From assembly GCA_900769695.1 (NCBI GenBank), contig CAAGHO010000048.1, forward strand, positions 1-64,000: a DNA stretch of 64,000 nt, given 5' to 3'. The notes under the pieces are model-generated. The model made no database searches and was not told where the DNA came from. It saw nothing but the letters and a program-made list of their open reading frames with translations. The translations under genes and the position numbers were made by a program. Source of the stretch: Bacilli bacterium (GTDB lineage: Bacteria; Bacillota_I; Bacilli_A; RF39; UBA660). Below, one piece after another: positions 27,175-34,756 of the stretch; the stretch's first letter is position 1; each line of letters starts with the position of its first letter.

Positions 27175-28068
27175 GTGGTACTATTTCTATTATTATTAAT
27201 TGCGTTTATTATCTTAATAAGTCGTAATTATAGTGGTAATAACTTAGGAAAATATGTTATTCAACAAGCATCAAACATATATAGTAAATATGCTCCATAT
27301 TCATTTAAAGTTGTACGTGAAAAAACAAAGCAGTTAGGTAAAGAATTTACAGTTAAAGACTACTTGATTCAGATAGCAATTTTTTCAGTTGCTACTGGTG
27401 TTATTACATACATGTATTTCTATAGTGTTACAATAACAATTATATATGTATGTATAGTAATTGCTTTTATCCCATACTTATCTTATTTAAGATGTAAAAA
27501 AGTTTATAGTGAGTTTATTTTTGAACAAATTCAAACATATACATCAAATACTATTATGGAATTTGCAACTACTCAGTCATTTGTAAAATCACTTGAAGGA
27601 GTTAGAGATTCTGGAATATTAGAAGATCCTGTAAAATCAGATGTTGAGCATATGATAGAACTTGCATATCAAAATGGTACGATTGATGAATCTGTCAATT
27701 ATATGTCAAATTTGTATCCATATTTTATAGTTAAAAACATGCACCAATTATTTTTACAAATAACAAAAGAAGGTGCTAGAAACTCTATGGATAGTTTGGA
27801 AAATATGCAGCTTGACATTGATATGCTTGTTGAAAGTGTTTATCGTGACCGTATTGATAGAGCAACATTCCATAAACAATTTCTACAATTTGGAATTATG
27901 CTTTATTTAATGGTAATGCTAGTTCAATATTTGCTTGGAACAGAAGCATATTTAAAACTCTTAGAATCTTGGGTAATACAAGGGTTGCTGCATGGCGTTA
28001 TTATAATTAATAGTATGTTTCTTCTTAAAGGTGAAAAATATTATTATGAGAATGTAGGTGCTGAATAA
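27175..28068 (+). CDS. tadB: TadB-like inner-membrane platform protein (T2SF family)
   Basis: A 297-residue membrane protein with an N-terminal helix, a pair of helices near 65-110 and a C-terminal pair from about residue 240. The intervening cytoplasmic helical domain (EFATTQSFVKSLEGVRDS...NGTIDESVNYMSNLYP) is typical of GspF/TadB. It starts with GTG, eight bases after AGGGGTG. It should pair with the TadC product to form the platform moved by CpaF. Overlaps the next gene by one base (taATG). Confidence 0.82.
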   Translation: MVLFLLLLIAFIILISRNYSGNNLGKYVIQQASNIYSKYAPYSFKVVREKTKQLGKEFTVKDYLIQIAIFSVATGVITYMYFYSVTITIIYVCIVIAFIPYLSYLRCKKVYSEFIFEQIQTYTSNTIMEFATTQSFVKSLEGVRDSGILEDPVKSDVEHMIELAYQNGTIDESVNYMSNLYPYFIVKNMHQLFLQITKEGARNSMDSLENMQLDIDMLVESVYRDRIDRATFHKQFLQFGIMLYLMVMLVQYLLGTEAYLKLLESWVIQGLLHGVIIINSMFLLKGEKYYYENVGAE

Positions 28069-28850
28069 TGGAAATAATTATTGTATGTGGCCTTATTGTT
28101 TTTATCTGTTTTTATAATAAAACAATAGATGGTAAAAAGTTTATTGCTGATAATGAAAAGTTTTTTCAACTATTAAGAGAAAAAGATTATGATTTTTTAG
28201 TTTTTTCTAAGTATGGTGACGATGTAGATTGCGATGAATTATTCAAAAAAAGAGTAATGAATGGATTGTTATTTGGATTATTATTCTTTATGATATTTTT
28301 AAGTAATTTAAGTCTTATAAACGTAGTCCTAACATTATTAATAGCGTTTGGAGTATTTAAATTACCATATATGCAATTAAAAAATTTCTATAAAGCTCAC
28401 CTTCATGAGATAGATTTATTATTACCTTATTATCTAAAAGGACTAGAAATCTTAATTCAACATTATACTGTTCCAGTTGCAATAGGTAAAAGTATTGATG
28501 ATGCCCCTGATATATTTAAACCGGGACTTAGAAAGCTTGTAGATAGAATTAATGCAGGTGATTCAACAGTTGATCCATATATGGAGTTTTCTAATACTTA
28601 TCCTGTAAGAGATTCAATGAGAATGATGAGACTTTTATATCGTTTAGGTTTAGGTTCACAAGAGCGTAAACAAGAACGTTTAATGATGTTTTCAAGAAGT
28701 GTTTCTAACTTACAAAATAAAGCAAGAGAAGTTAAATACAAAGAAAGACTTAACTATATGGAAAGTCAAACTATGAAAATGCTTGTTGTAACAGGTGTAG
28801 CCGTTATGGGAATCATTTTAATTTCCATGATTGGTATGTTTAGTATGTAA
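28068..28850 (+). CDS. tadC: TadC-like inner-membrane platform protein (T2SF family)
   Basis: A 260-residue protein with helices at the N-terminus, near 65-100 and at the C-terminus (MLVVTGVAVMGIILISMIGMF). The cytoplasmic part contains LLPYYLKGLEILIQHYTVPVAIGKSI and a conserved 'RMMRLLYRLGLGSQERKQERL' as in TadC/GspF domains. Partner of the preceding TadB-like protein, with start and stop overlapping by one base. No terminator follows, but an independent promoter for the pilin gene does. Confidence 0.8.
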   Translation: MEIIIVCGLIVFICFYNKTIDGKKFIADNEKFFQLLREKDYDFLVFSKYGDDVDCDELFKKRVMNGLLFGLLFFMIFLSNLSLINVVLTLLIAFGVFKLPYMQLKNFYKAHLHEIDLLLPYYLKGLEILIQHYTVPVAIGKSIDDAPDIFKPGLRKLVDRINAGDSTVDPYMEFSNTYPVRDSMRMMRLLYRLGLGSQERKQERLMMFSRSVSNLQNKAREVKYKERLNYMESQTMKMLVVTGVAVMGIILISMIGMFSM

Positions 28851-28866
28851 AGTTTGAAGTTTAATA

Positions 28867-28894
28867 TTGTAATTTATGCTAAAATTGGTATAAT
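28867..28894 (+). promoter_or_regulatory. Promoter of the small pilin gene
   Basis: TTGTAA (28867-28872), 16-base spacer, perfect TATAAT (28889-28894), 40 bases before the pilin ATG. A separate promoter inside the operon fits the need for far more pilin than assembly machinery. Confidence 0.7.
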
Positions 28895-28933
28895 AAAAAT
28901 GTATATATATAATATGAAAGGGTGTGTTAATAT

Positions 28934-29089
28934 ATGAAAGCAGCAACAGGAGAATTAAATTTAACAGTTATTACATTAATTGCTATTGCAGCAGTTATAG
29001 GATTTTTCTGGCTAATGTGGCCTAATATTACAAATTCATTGAATGATCAATGGAACAGTATTAGTGGTGGACAAACAACAGCAAAATAG
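28934..29089 (+). CDS. Small Flp-like pilin candidate (51 aa)
   Basis: A 51-residue reading frame with a GGGTGTG ribosome site and its own promoter. The sequence MKAATGELNLTVITLI begins a short positive/polar leader ending in Gly-Glu, followed by about 22 hydrophobic residues and a polar tail ending SGGQTTAK. This is the architecture of Flp/Tad major pilins: tiny, Gly before the cleavage site, Glu next to it, hydrophobic assembly helix. The spacing differs from the classical G/xxxxEY motif because Glu directly follows Gly. Position between tadC and a TadE-like gene is exactly where a major pilin is expected. No prepilin peptidase gene is visible in the window. Confidence 0.75.
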   Translation: MKAATGELNLTVITLIAIAAVIGFFWLMWPNITNSLNDQWNSISGGQTTAK

Positions 29090-29121
29090 TTGATATAAAT
29101 AAAAATTGAGAGGTGTTTTAA

Positions 29122-29580
29122 ATGCGTGATTCTATAGGAGGTGTATTTAATCTTACTTTTATAGCAATATTTATGCTAGTAGTAAGTGGTTATTTAGCTT
29201 TTTCTGTTAGTTACAATAAGGCTTATAAGGTTAAAAATAAAATAATTTCTACCTTAGAACAGTATGAAGGATATAATAACAAATCCAAAGAAGTAATTGA
29301 AGATTACATGAATAGAATTGGTTATAACTCAAAAAATGCTTCTCCTAGATTAGAGTCATCATATGATTGTTGTACAAAAAGAGGATACTGTATTAGTTGG
29401 GTTCCAGATGATAGCGCTAATTCAGGATTACCAAAAGGATATTATAAAGTTGTAACTTCTGTTAACATTGATGTTCCAATATTTAATAAATTTTTGCCAT
29501 ATATGACATTTTTTCAAACTACTGGTGATACTATGACTATTTACGCTTCTGGTAATCCAACAACAGCTAGTTGTAGTTAA
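29122..29580 (+). CDS. TadE/F-like minor pilin
   Basis: A 152-residue protein with an N-terminal hydrophobic helix (GGVFNLTFIAIFMLVVSGYLAF) and an outer domain containing two cysteine groups (YDCCTKRGYC and a final SCS). The short leader before the helix resembles TadE/TadF pseudopilins. GAGAGGTG precedes the ATG. Lies between the pilin gene and tadZ. The role as minor pilin is inferred from architecture and context. Confidence 0.65.
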   Translation: MRDSIGGVFNLTFIAIFMLVVSGYLAFSVSYNKAYKVKNKIISTLEQYEGYNNKSKEVIEDYMNRIGYNSKNASPRLESSYDCCTKRGYCISWVPDDSANSGLPKGYYKVVTSVNIDVPIFNKFLPYMTFFQTTGDTMTIYASGNPTTASCS

Positions 29581-29606
29581 TCATAAAATATAGGTTGGAG
29601 GTTAAG

Positions 29607-30605
29607 ATGAACGTAATAGTATCTAATAAGAAACAAGAGCAACTTAACTCATTAGATATTGATGTCATTAAAAGTATTAATGGTATATATGAAACTGAAG
29701 AATTAGTTTCAATGTTTAAAAATTTTTTCTACGAAAAAATGATAATAGATATTACAGCCATTAATAACTATAATGATATTAGTAATATTGAAAGATTAGC
29801 TATGGGATTAGGCTCTGAAAAATTAATTTTATTGCTAACTGATGAATTATGTACATCAGTTTACTTGTCAAAATTAATAGATGTTGGTATCTATAATTTT
29901 ACTAATAATATTAATGCAATAAAAAGACTAATTGCTAGACCTAATACATATGAGGATGTAAAAAAGTTACAAATTTTAAATACTGTTTCAGAAGAAATAA
30001 AAGAACATGCAGAAACAACAACTTCAAGAAATAAAAACTCTTTAAAAGTTTTGGGTATAAAAAATGTTACTGAAAATGCTGGAGCTACGACTTTTACATA
30101 TATGTTGTTAAAAACTTTAAAGAAACATTTTGGTAGTAATGCTTATGCTATTGAAGTAGATAAAAATGATTTTAGATATTTTAATGAAAAAAATATGATA
30201 TCAGTCGGATCTGAAAATTTAAAATCTAAACTTGATAGTTTAAATAATGCTCAAATAATTTTAATTGATCTTAATAAATCAAATAATGAGTCATTATGTC
30301 AAGAAGTAATCTATTTAATAGAACCTAGTACAATTATGTTAAACAAACTTATAAGTACAAATCGTGGGGTATTTGAAAAACTTAAAGATAAAAAGATTGT
30401 TCTTAACAAAAGTTGTTTATCAAATAAAGATGTTACAGAATTTGAATATGAGGCAAATGTTAAGGTTTTCTATAACATTCCTGCTTTAGATGATCATGTT
30501 AATAATAACGTTTTAGAGGATTTTCTTTCAAGATTAAGTATTTTTGATGCAACAGCAGCAAGAAAAGAAGACGGAAATAAAATTTTCGGAATATTTGGAC
30601 ATTAA
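29607..30605 (+). CDS. TadZ/CpaE-like pilus localisation protein
   Basis: Start set at ATG 29607 with GGAGG five bases upstream; the TTG at 29595 precedes that site. The 332-residue product has an N-terminal receiver-like region (about 1-130) and a MinD/ParA-like domain from about 145. The place of the deviant Walker A reads GIKNVTENAGATTFTYML, which has no signature lysines, so ATP binding may be lost or altered, as reported for some TadZ proteins. It would position the pilus machine in the cell. Last gene of the Tad-like operon and followed by a terminator. Confidence 0.75.
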   Translation: MNVIVSNKKQEQLNSLDIDVIKSINGIYETEELVSMFKNFFYEKMIIDITAINNYNDISNIERLAMGLGSEKLILLLTDELCTSVYLSKLIDVGIYNFTNNINAIKRLIARPNTYEDVKKLQILNTVSEEIKEHAETTTSRNKNSLKVLGIKNVTENAGATTFTYMLLKTLKKHFGSNAYAIEVDKNDFRYFNEKNMISVGSENLKSKLDSLNNAQIILIDLNKSNNESLCQEVIYLIEPSTIMLNKLISTNRGVFEKLKDKKIVLNKSCLSNKDVTEFEYEANVKVFYNIPALDDHVNNNVLEDFLSRLSIFDATAARKEDGNKIFGIFGH

Positions 30606-30607
30606 AG

Positions 30608-30629
30608 AAATCTTTTATAGATTTTTTTA
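30608..30629 (+). terminator. Terminator of the Tad-like operon
   Basis: AAATCT (30608-30613) pairs with AGATTT (30619-30624), loop TTTAT, followed by TTTT and a further T-rich stretch. Confidence 0.6.
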
Positions 30630-30653
30630 TTTTGTTTAAAAATATATTTTTAT

Positions 30654-30681
30654 ATGGTAATATATTTATAGAAATTACCAT
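30654..30681. promoter_or_regulatory. Inverted repeat overlapping a likely -10 region
   Basis: ATGGTAAT (30654-30661) and ATTACCAT (30674-30681) are perfect eight-base arms separated by 12 bases. The left arm overlaps TAATAT at 30658-30663, a candidate -10. It lies just upstream of the ribosome site of the 30697 gene and could be an operator or a leader hairpin. Confidence 0.4.
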
Positions 30682-30696
30682 CAGAGGAGATTTATT

Positions 30697-32193
30697 ATGA
30701 AAACCTTAATAAGAAAAATAAAAAATTATAAACCGTCAAAATATATATGCTATTTATATTTTTTTGTTCCTTTATTTATTTGTTCTATTAGCAATGTTTC
30801 TAAAGAAAATGATATTTGGTTCTTATTAAAACATGGAGAATATATTTTAAAACGTGGATTTCCACATATAGAACCATTATCAATGCATCAAAATTTTTCA
30901 TTTGTTATGCAGCAATGGCTATCATCGATTATATTTTATTTATCTCATAAAACTTTCGGGCAATATGGAATTTTGTTGGTGATGTTAATAACTAATATTT
31001 TAATATTATACTTTCTATACAAGTTATGTATGCTTATATCTGAAAATAGATTTAGATTATCTATAATTATTACTTGTATTACAGACATATTTTTACTTTT
31101 ATTTATGATACCAAGACCTTGGATATTTACGATGTTGAATTTAATAATAGTGTTATATATAATGGAATTATTTTATAAAAAGAATAATAGAAAAGCATTA
31201 TACTTTTTACCACTTATTTCATTAATACAAATAAATATACAATCATCAATGTGGTTTATGTTATTTATTTTTATGTTACCATATATTGTTTGTTTATTTA
31301 TTGAAAAAGAAAAATTAAATAAAAATAATATAATTAACATTAGTTTAATTATAATATTAATGTTTATTTGCGGATTTATTAATCCTTATGGACTTGATAA
31401 TATTCTATATGTAGTAAAATCATATGGAAATTATTACATAAATAATACGGTTACTGAAATGCAGGCAATATCTTTAAGTGAAAGCAAATCACTATTTTAT
31501 TCACATTTGTTTTATATTATATTGTTAATACAATTGTTAATATACATATTCTGCAAAAAGGGAAAATTTGAACTTAGACATTTATTCTTATTTCTTGGAG
31601 TTACTTTTCTAGGATTAAAAAATATAAGAAGTATGTGGATTTTTATAATTGGAACTATCCCTTTCATAGCTTCCTATCTTAAGCCATATTTTAAAAAATT
31701 ATCAAAACAAGAAGAGAATTATAAATTAGAATCAATAGAAAAAAGAAATTATTATATAGTTATAATTTTCTTGTTTGTTTATACATTCGTAGTAGCAGGT
31801 ATTGTAAATAGTAAATTTACTAATAAATTAGAAAAAGGAATTGATGCTATATATAATACTTCTAATGTTAATGCTAAAACTACTGTTTATACTAATTATA
31901 ATAATGGATCATATGCAGAATATAGAAATTTAAAACCTTATATTGATCCCAGAGCAGAGATTTTTATAAAGAAAAATAATCATAAAGAAGATATAATGAA
32001 AGAATATTATCTAGTTTATAATGGTTATATAAGTTATGATAAATTTATTAATAAATATAAATTTGATTATATGATTATTATGAAAAATGAAGTAATTTAT
32101 ACTAGTGCTTTAAAAGATAAAAATTATAAGAGCATTTATTACAGTAAAAAATATAAATATAGAGTCTTTGAACGTATAGAAAATAGAAAGTAG
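30697..32193 (+). CDS. Polytopic membrane protein, GT-C-like
   Basis: A 498-residue protein with about ten hydrophobic segments and a C-terminal outer domain of ~110 residues from about 385. The first outer loop 'ENDIWFLLKHGEYILKRGFPHIEP' with acidic and aromatic residues, and the overall layout, resemble GT-C glycosyltransferases of the PMT/ArnT type found in many Bacteria as 'hypothetical membrane protein'. GAGGAG precedes the ATG. It is paired with a flavin oxidoreductase gene eight bases downstream. Function inferred only from topology. Confidence 0.6.
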   Translation: MKTLIRKIKNYKPSKYICYLYFFVPLFICSISNVSKENDIWFLLKHGEYILKRGFPHIEPLSMHQNFSFVMQQWLSSIIFYLSHKTFGQYGILLVMLITNILILYFLYKLCMLISENRFRLSIIITCITDIFLLLFMIPRPWIFTMLNLIIVLYIMELFYKKNNRKALYFLPLISLIQINIQSSMWFMLFIFMLPYIVCLFIEKEKLNKNNIINISLIIILMFICGFINPYGLDNILYVVKSYGNYYINNTVTEMQAISLSESKSLFYSHLFYIILLIQLLIYIFCKKGKFELRHLFLFLGVTFLGLKNIRSMWIFIIGTIPFIASYLKPYFKKLSKQEENYKLESIEKRNYYIVIIFLFVYTFVVAGIVNSKFTNKLEKGIDAIYNTSNVNAKTTVYTNYNNGSYAEYRNLKPYIDPRAEIFIKKNNHKEDIMKEYYLVYNGYISYDKFINKYKFDYMIIMKNEVIYTSALKDKNYKSIYYSKKYKYRVFERIENRK

Positions 32194-32200
32194 TGGATAT

Positions 32201-33742
32201 ATGAAAAAAGTAGTTATAATAGGAGCAGGTCCAGCTGGTTTAACAGCGGCATATGAATTATTAAAGAAGAGTAATGATTATGAAGTAATCATTTTAGAAG
32301 AAAATAAAAATATAGGTGGAATTTCAAAGACTATTAATTATAAAGGCAATAGAATGGATCTTGGAGGACATAGATTCTTTACTAAAAATCAAAGAATAAA
32401 AGATTTATGGTTAGAAATATTACCTATTCAGGGAAAAGATTCTTATGATGATAAAAAACTAAAGAAGCATAAAGAATTAGTAAAAAATGGACCAGATCCT
32501 GAAAAAGAAGACAATGTAATGCTGATAAGAAATAGAGTATCTAGAATCTTTTATCATGATAAATTTTTTGACTATCCAGTAACATTCAACTTAAAAACAA
32601 TAAAAAACTTAGGTTTTATTAATACAATTATTTGTGGATTTAGTTATTTAAGATATAAAATTTTCAAAAGAAAAGAAAATAACTTGGAAGATTTTTATAT
32701 TAATCGTTTTGGTAAGAAACTTTATTCAATGTTTTTTGAAGGATATACAGAAAAAGTTTGGGGAAGAAGTCCTAAGAATATTTCTAAAGAATGGGGATAT
32801 CAAAGAGTAAAAGGTATTTCTATTACAGCTGTCTTAAGGGATTATTTCTTAAAAATATTTAAAATTAAAAACAAAAATAAAGAAACATCATTGATAGAGC
32901 AGTTTTATTATCCTAAATATGGACCTGGAGAGTTATATGAAGAAATGGCTAAAAAAATTGTAAAGATGGGTGGAATTATTAAGAAAAATTCTAAGGTTAT
33001 TTCTATAAAAAGGGCAAAAAATAAGATTACTAGTGTAAAATATATAAATAATAATAAAGAATATAATTTGGATGTTGATTATTTAGTTTCATCTATGCCT
33101 ATTAAAGATTTAGTTTCAAGTTTAAATAACGTATCTAAAGATGTAAAAGCTGTTTCTGATAATTTACCATATAGAGACTTTATTACAGTTGGAGTCTTAG
33201 TAGATTCTCTTGCGATAAAAAATAAAACAAATATCAAAACAATTAATAATAATATTCCTGATTGTTGGTTATATATCCAAGATACTAGCGTTAAATTAGG
33301 AAGAATTCAAATATTTAATAATTGGTCACCCTATATGGTAAAAGATATAAATAATAAAATTTTTCTCGGACTTGAATATTTTTGTAATGAAGGTGATGAC
33401 TTCTGGAATTTAAGTGATAAAAAAATCAAGGATTTAGCAGAATCAGAGCTAAGGAAAATGAATTTAATAGATGATAGAATTATAGACAGTTGTTGTTATA
33501 GAGTAAAAAAAGCATATCCAGCTTATTTTGATAGTTATAAAGATTTTGATATCGTAAAAAATTATTTATCAAACATTTCAAATTTGTATTGTATTGGAAG
33601 AAATGGACAACATCGCTATAATAATATGGATCATTCTATGATGACAGGAATAAAGACTGTAGAATGTATTTTGAATAATAAAGATAAAAGTATAATTTGG
33701 GATATTAATACTGATAAAAACTATCATGAACAGCAAAATTAG
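32201..33742 (+). CDS. FAD-dependent oxidoreductase (amine oxidase/UDP-galactopyranose mutase-like)
   Basis: A 513-residue flavoprotein. The N-terminus VVIIGAGPAGLTAAYELL is a GxGxxG dinucleotide-binding fold and ILEENKNIGGISKTI the second FAD contact; MDLGGHRFFTKN follows. The C-terminal region ends 'YCIGRNGQHRYNNMDHSMMTGIKTVECI', typical of the protoporphyrinogen-oxidase/UGM-like branch often found in glycan clusters. The reaction is probably on a nucleotide sugar or lipid-linked sugar, but a different amine or alkene substrate is possible. Gene context with a GT-C-like protein favours surface glycan work. Confidence 0.8.
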   Translation: MKKVVIIGAGPAGLTAAYELLKKSNDYEVIILEENKNIGGISKTINYKGNRMDLGGHRFFTKNQRIKDLWLEILPIQGKDSYDDKKLKKHKELVKNGPDPEKEDNVMLIRNRVSRIFYHDKFFDYPVTFNLKTIKNLGFINTIICGFSYLRYKIFKRKENNLEDFYINRFGKKLYSMFFEGYTEKVWGRSPKNISKEWGYQRVKGISITAVLRDYFLKIFKIKNKNKETSLIEQFYYPKYGPGELYEEMAKKIVKMGGIIKKNSKVISIKRAKNKITSVKYINNNKEYNLDVDYLVSSMPIKDLVSSLNNVSKDVKAVSDNLPYRDFITVGVLVDSLAIKNKTNIKTINNNIPDCWLYIQDTSVKLGRIQIFNNWSPYMVKDINNKIFLGLEYFCNEGDDFWNLSDKKIKDLAESELRKMNLIDDRIIDSCCYRVKKAYPAYFDSYKDFDIVKNYLSNISNLYCIGRNGQHRYNNMDHSMMTGIKTVECILNNKDKSIIWDINTDKNYHEQQN

Positions 33743-33805
33743 TTAATTTTAAACAATATAAAGAATGATAAAAGTTTAAAAATATGTCAATTACTTTTAA
33801 TTTTA

Positions 33806-33834
33806 TTGACTTTTGATTAAAATATATGTAATAT
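33806..33834 (+). promoter_or_regulatory. Promoter of the T4SS-like locus
   Basis: TTGACT (33806-33811), 17-base spacer, TAATAT (33829-33834), 26 bases before the first VirB2-like gene, with AAAGGAGAGG between. Confidence 0.7.
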
Positions 33835-33859
33835 ATTAATTAGAAAAGGAGAGGTTATA

Positions 33860-34201
33860 ATGTTAGATTTAGTACAATTTTTGGTAACAGATAAATGTCA
33901 AGGGCTTGGTCCTATAATAGTAGTAATTAAAAATGTATTTAAGTTAATTCAATTTGCTATTCCAATAGCTTTAGTATTATTTGGTACTATAGATTTAGGA
34001 AAGGCAGTTATATCAAGTGATGAAAAAGAGGTAAAAAAAGCTCAAGGTACATTAATCAAACGTTGTATTTATGCTGTTGCAATTTTCTTTATCATTACAT
34101 TAGTTACATTAATTATGAATATTGTTGCTAAAGGTGTAGCAGACGATAGCGCTAATGGTGCTGATACTTCTAGTTGGGCAACTTGCTGGAATTCAAAATA
34201 G
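33860..34201 (+). CDS. VirB2/TrbC-like small membrane protein 1
   Basis: A 113-residue protein with two membrane helices (IQFAIPIALVLFGTIDL and CIYAVAIFFIITLVTLIMNIV) separated by a short charged loop, VISSDEKEVKKAQGTLIKR. This is the topology of VirB2/TrbC pilin subunits of type IV secretion systems. The same core (GTID..KA...SDEK...Q....NR/KR..A..) occurs in the next gene's product, so the two are paralogues. It starts the T4SS-like locus and has its own strong promoter and terminator, suggesting higher expression than the rest. Confidence 0.75.
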   Translation: MLDLVQFLVTDKCQGLGPIIVVIKNVFKLIQFAIPIALVLFGTIDLGKAVISSDEKEVKKAQGTLIKRCIYAVAIFFIITLVTLIMNIVAKGVADDSANGADTSSWATCWNSK

Positions 34202-34223
34202 TTAATATAAGTGAGTAGAAAAT

Positions 34224-34259
34224 AAATAGTAATTGTAATTGCTATTTATTTTTTTTTTT
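34224..34259 (+). terminator. Strong terminator after VirB2-like gene 1
   Basis: A ten-base-pair stem (34224-34233 with 34238-34247) with a four-base loop is followed by a run of twelve bases that is nearly all T. Confidence 0.8.
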
Positions 34260-34267
34260 GCTATAAT
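34259..34267 (+). promoter_or_regulatory. Extended -10 promoter for VirB2-like gene 2 and downstream genes
   Basis: TG-C-TATAAT begins at the end of the preceding terminator T tract, 39 bases before the ATG at 34306. Confidence 0.6.
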
Positions 34268-34305
34268 TAACTTGGATTATTTTATGACAAGGGTGGATAG
34301 TGTCT

Positions 34306-34737
34306 ATGAGAAAAATATTGACAATTATATATATTATGATTATTACTATATCCTTAGTATTACCTATTAATATACAGGCTGCTAATATTAAGATATCTGA
34401 TAATAATTATGTTCAAATACTAGATGGAACAATAGATTGTACAAGCCAAGAAACAGGTATACTTGGTAGTGTTCAAGATAAAGAATCTGTTGCTTGGTTA
34501 TTACAACAGATTCTAAATTATATTAAGATACTAGGACCGTCTCTTGCAATTGCTTTAGGAACTATTGATTTTGTAAAGGCAATAGTGGTTTCAGATGAAA
34601 AAAGTATGAAAGAGACACAAAAGAAATTTGTGAATAGATTAATTGCAGCTTTTTTATTGTTTTTTGTACCTTTAATAGTTCAAGTGTTATTGAATTTATT
34701 TGGTTTTACAACAAATATTGCTTGTGGATTAAAATAG
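34306..34737 (+). CDS. VirB2/TrbC-like small membrane protein 2 with signal peptide
   Basis: Start taken at ATG 34306, nine bases after GGGTGG; a GTG at 34300 is too close to that site. The 143-residue product has a signal peptide (ILTIIYIMIITISLVLPINIQA), an outer segment with two cysteines and two membrane helices enclosing VVSDEKSMKETQKKFVNR. The helical core parallels the product of 33860-34201. Signal peptide plus two helices is the full VirB2/TrbC pilin precursor layout. It leads the ten-gene run that encodes the rest of the machine. Confidence 0.75.
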   Translation: MRKILTIIYIMIITISLVLPINIQAANIKISDNNYVQILDGTIDCTSQETGILGSVQDKESVAWLLQQILNYIKILGPSLAIALGTIDFVKAIVVSDEKSMKETQKKFVNRLIAAFLLFFVPLIVQVLLNLFGFTTNIACGLK

Positions 34738-34756
34738 TTAATTAGGAGGTAAAAAT

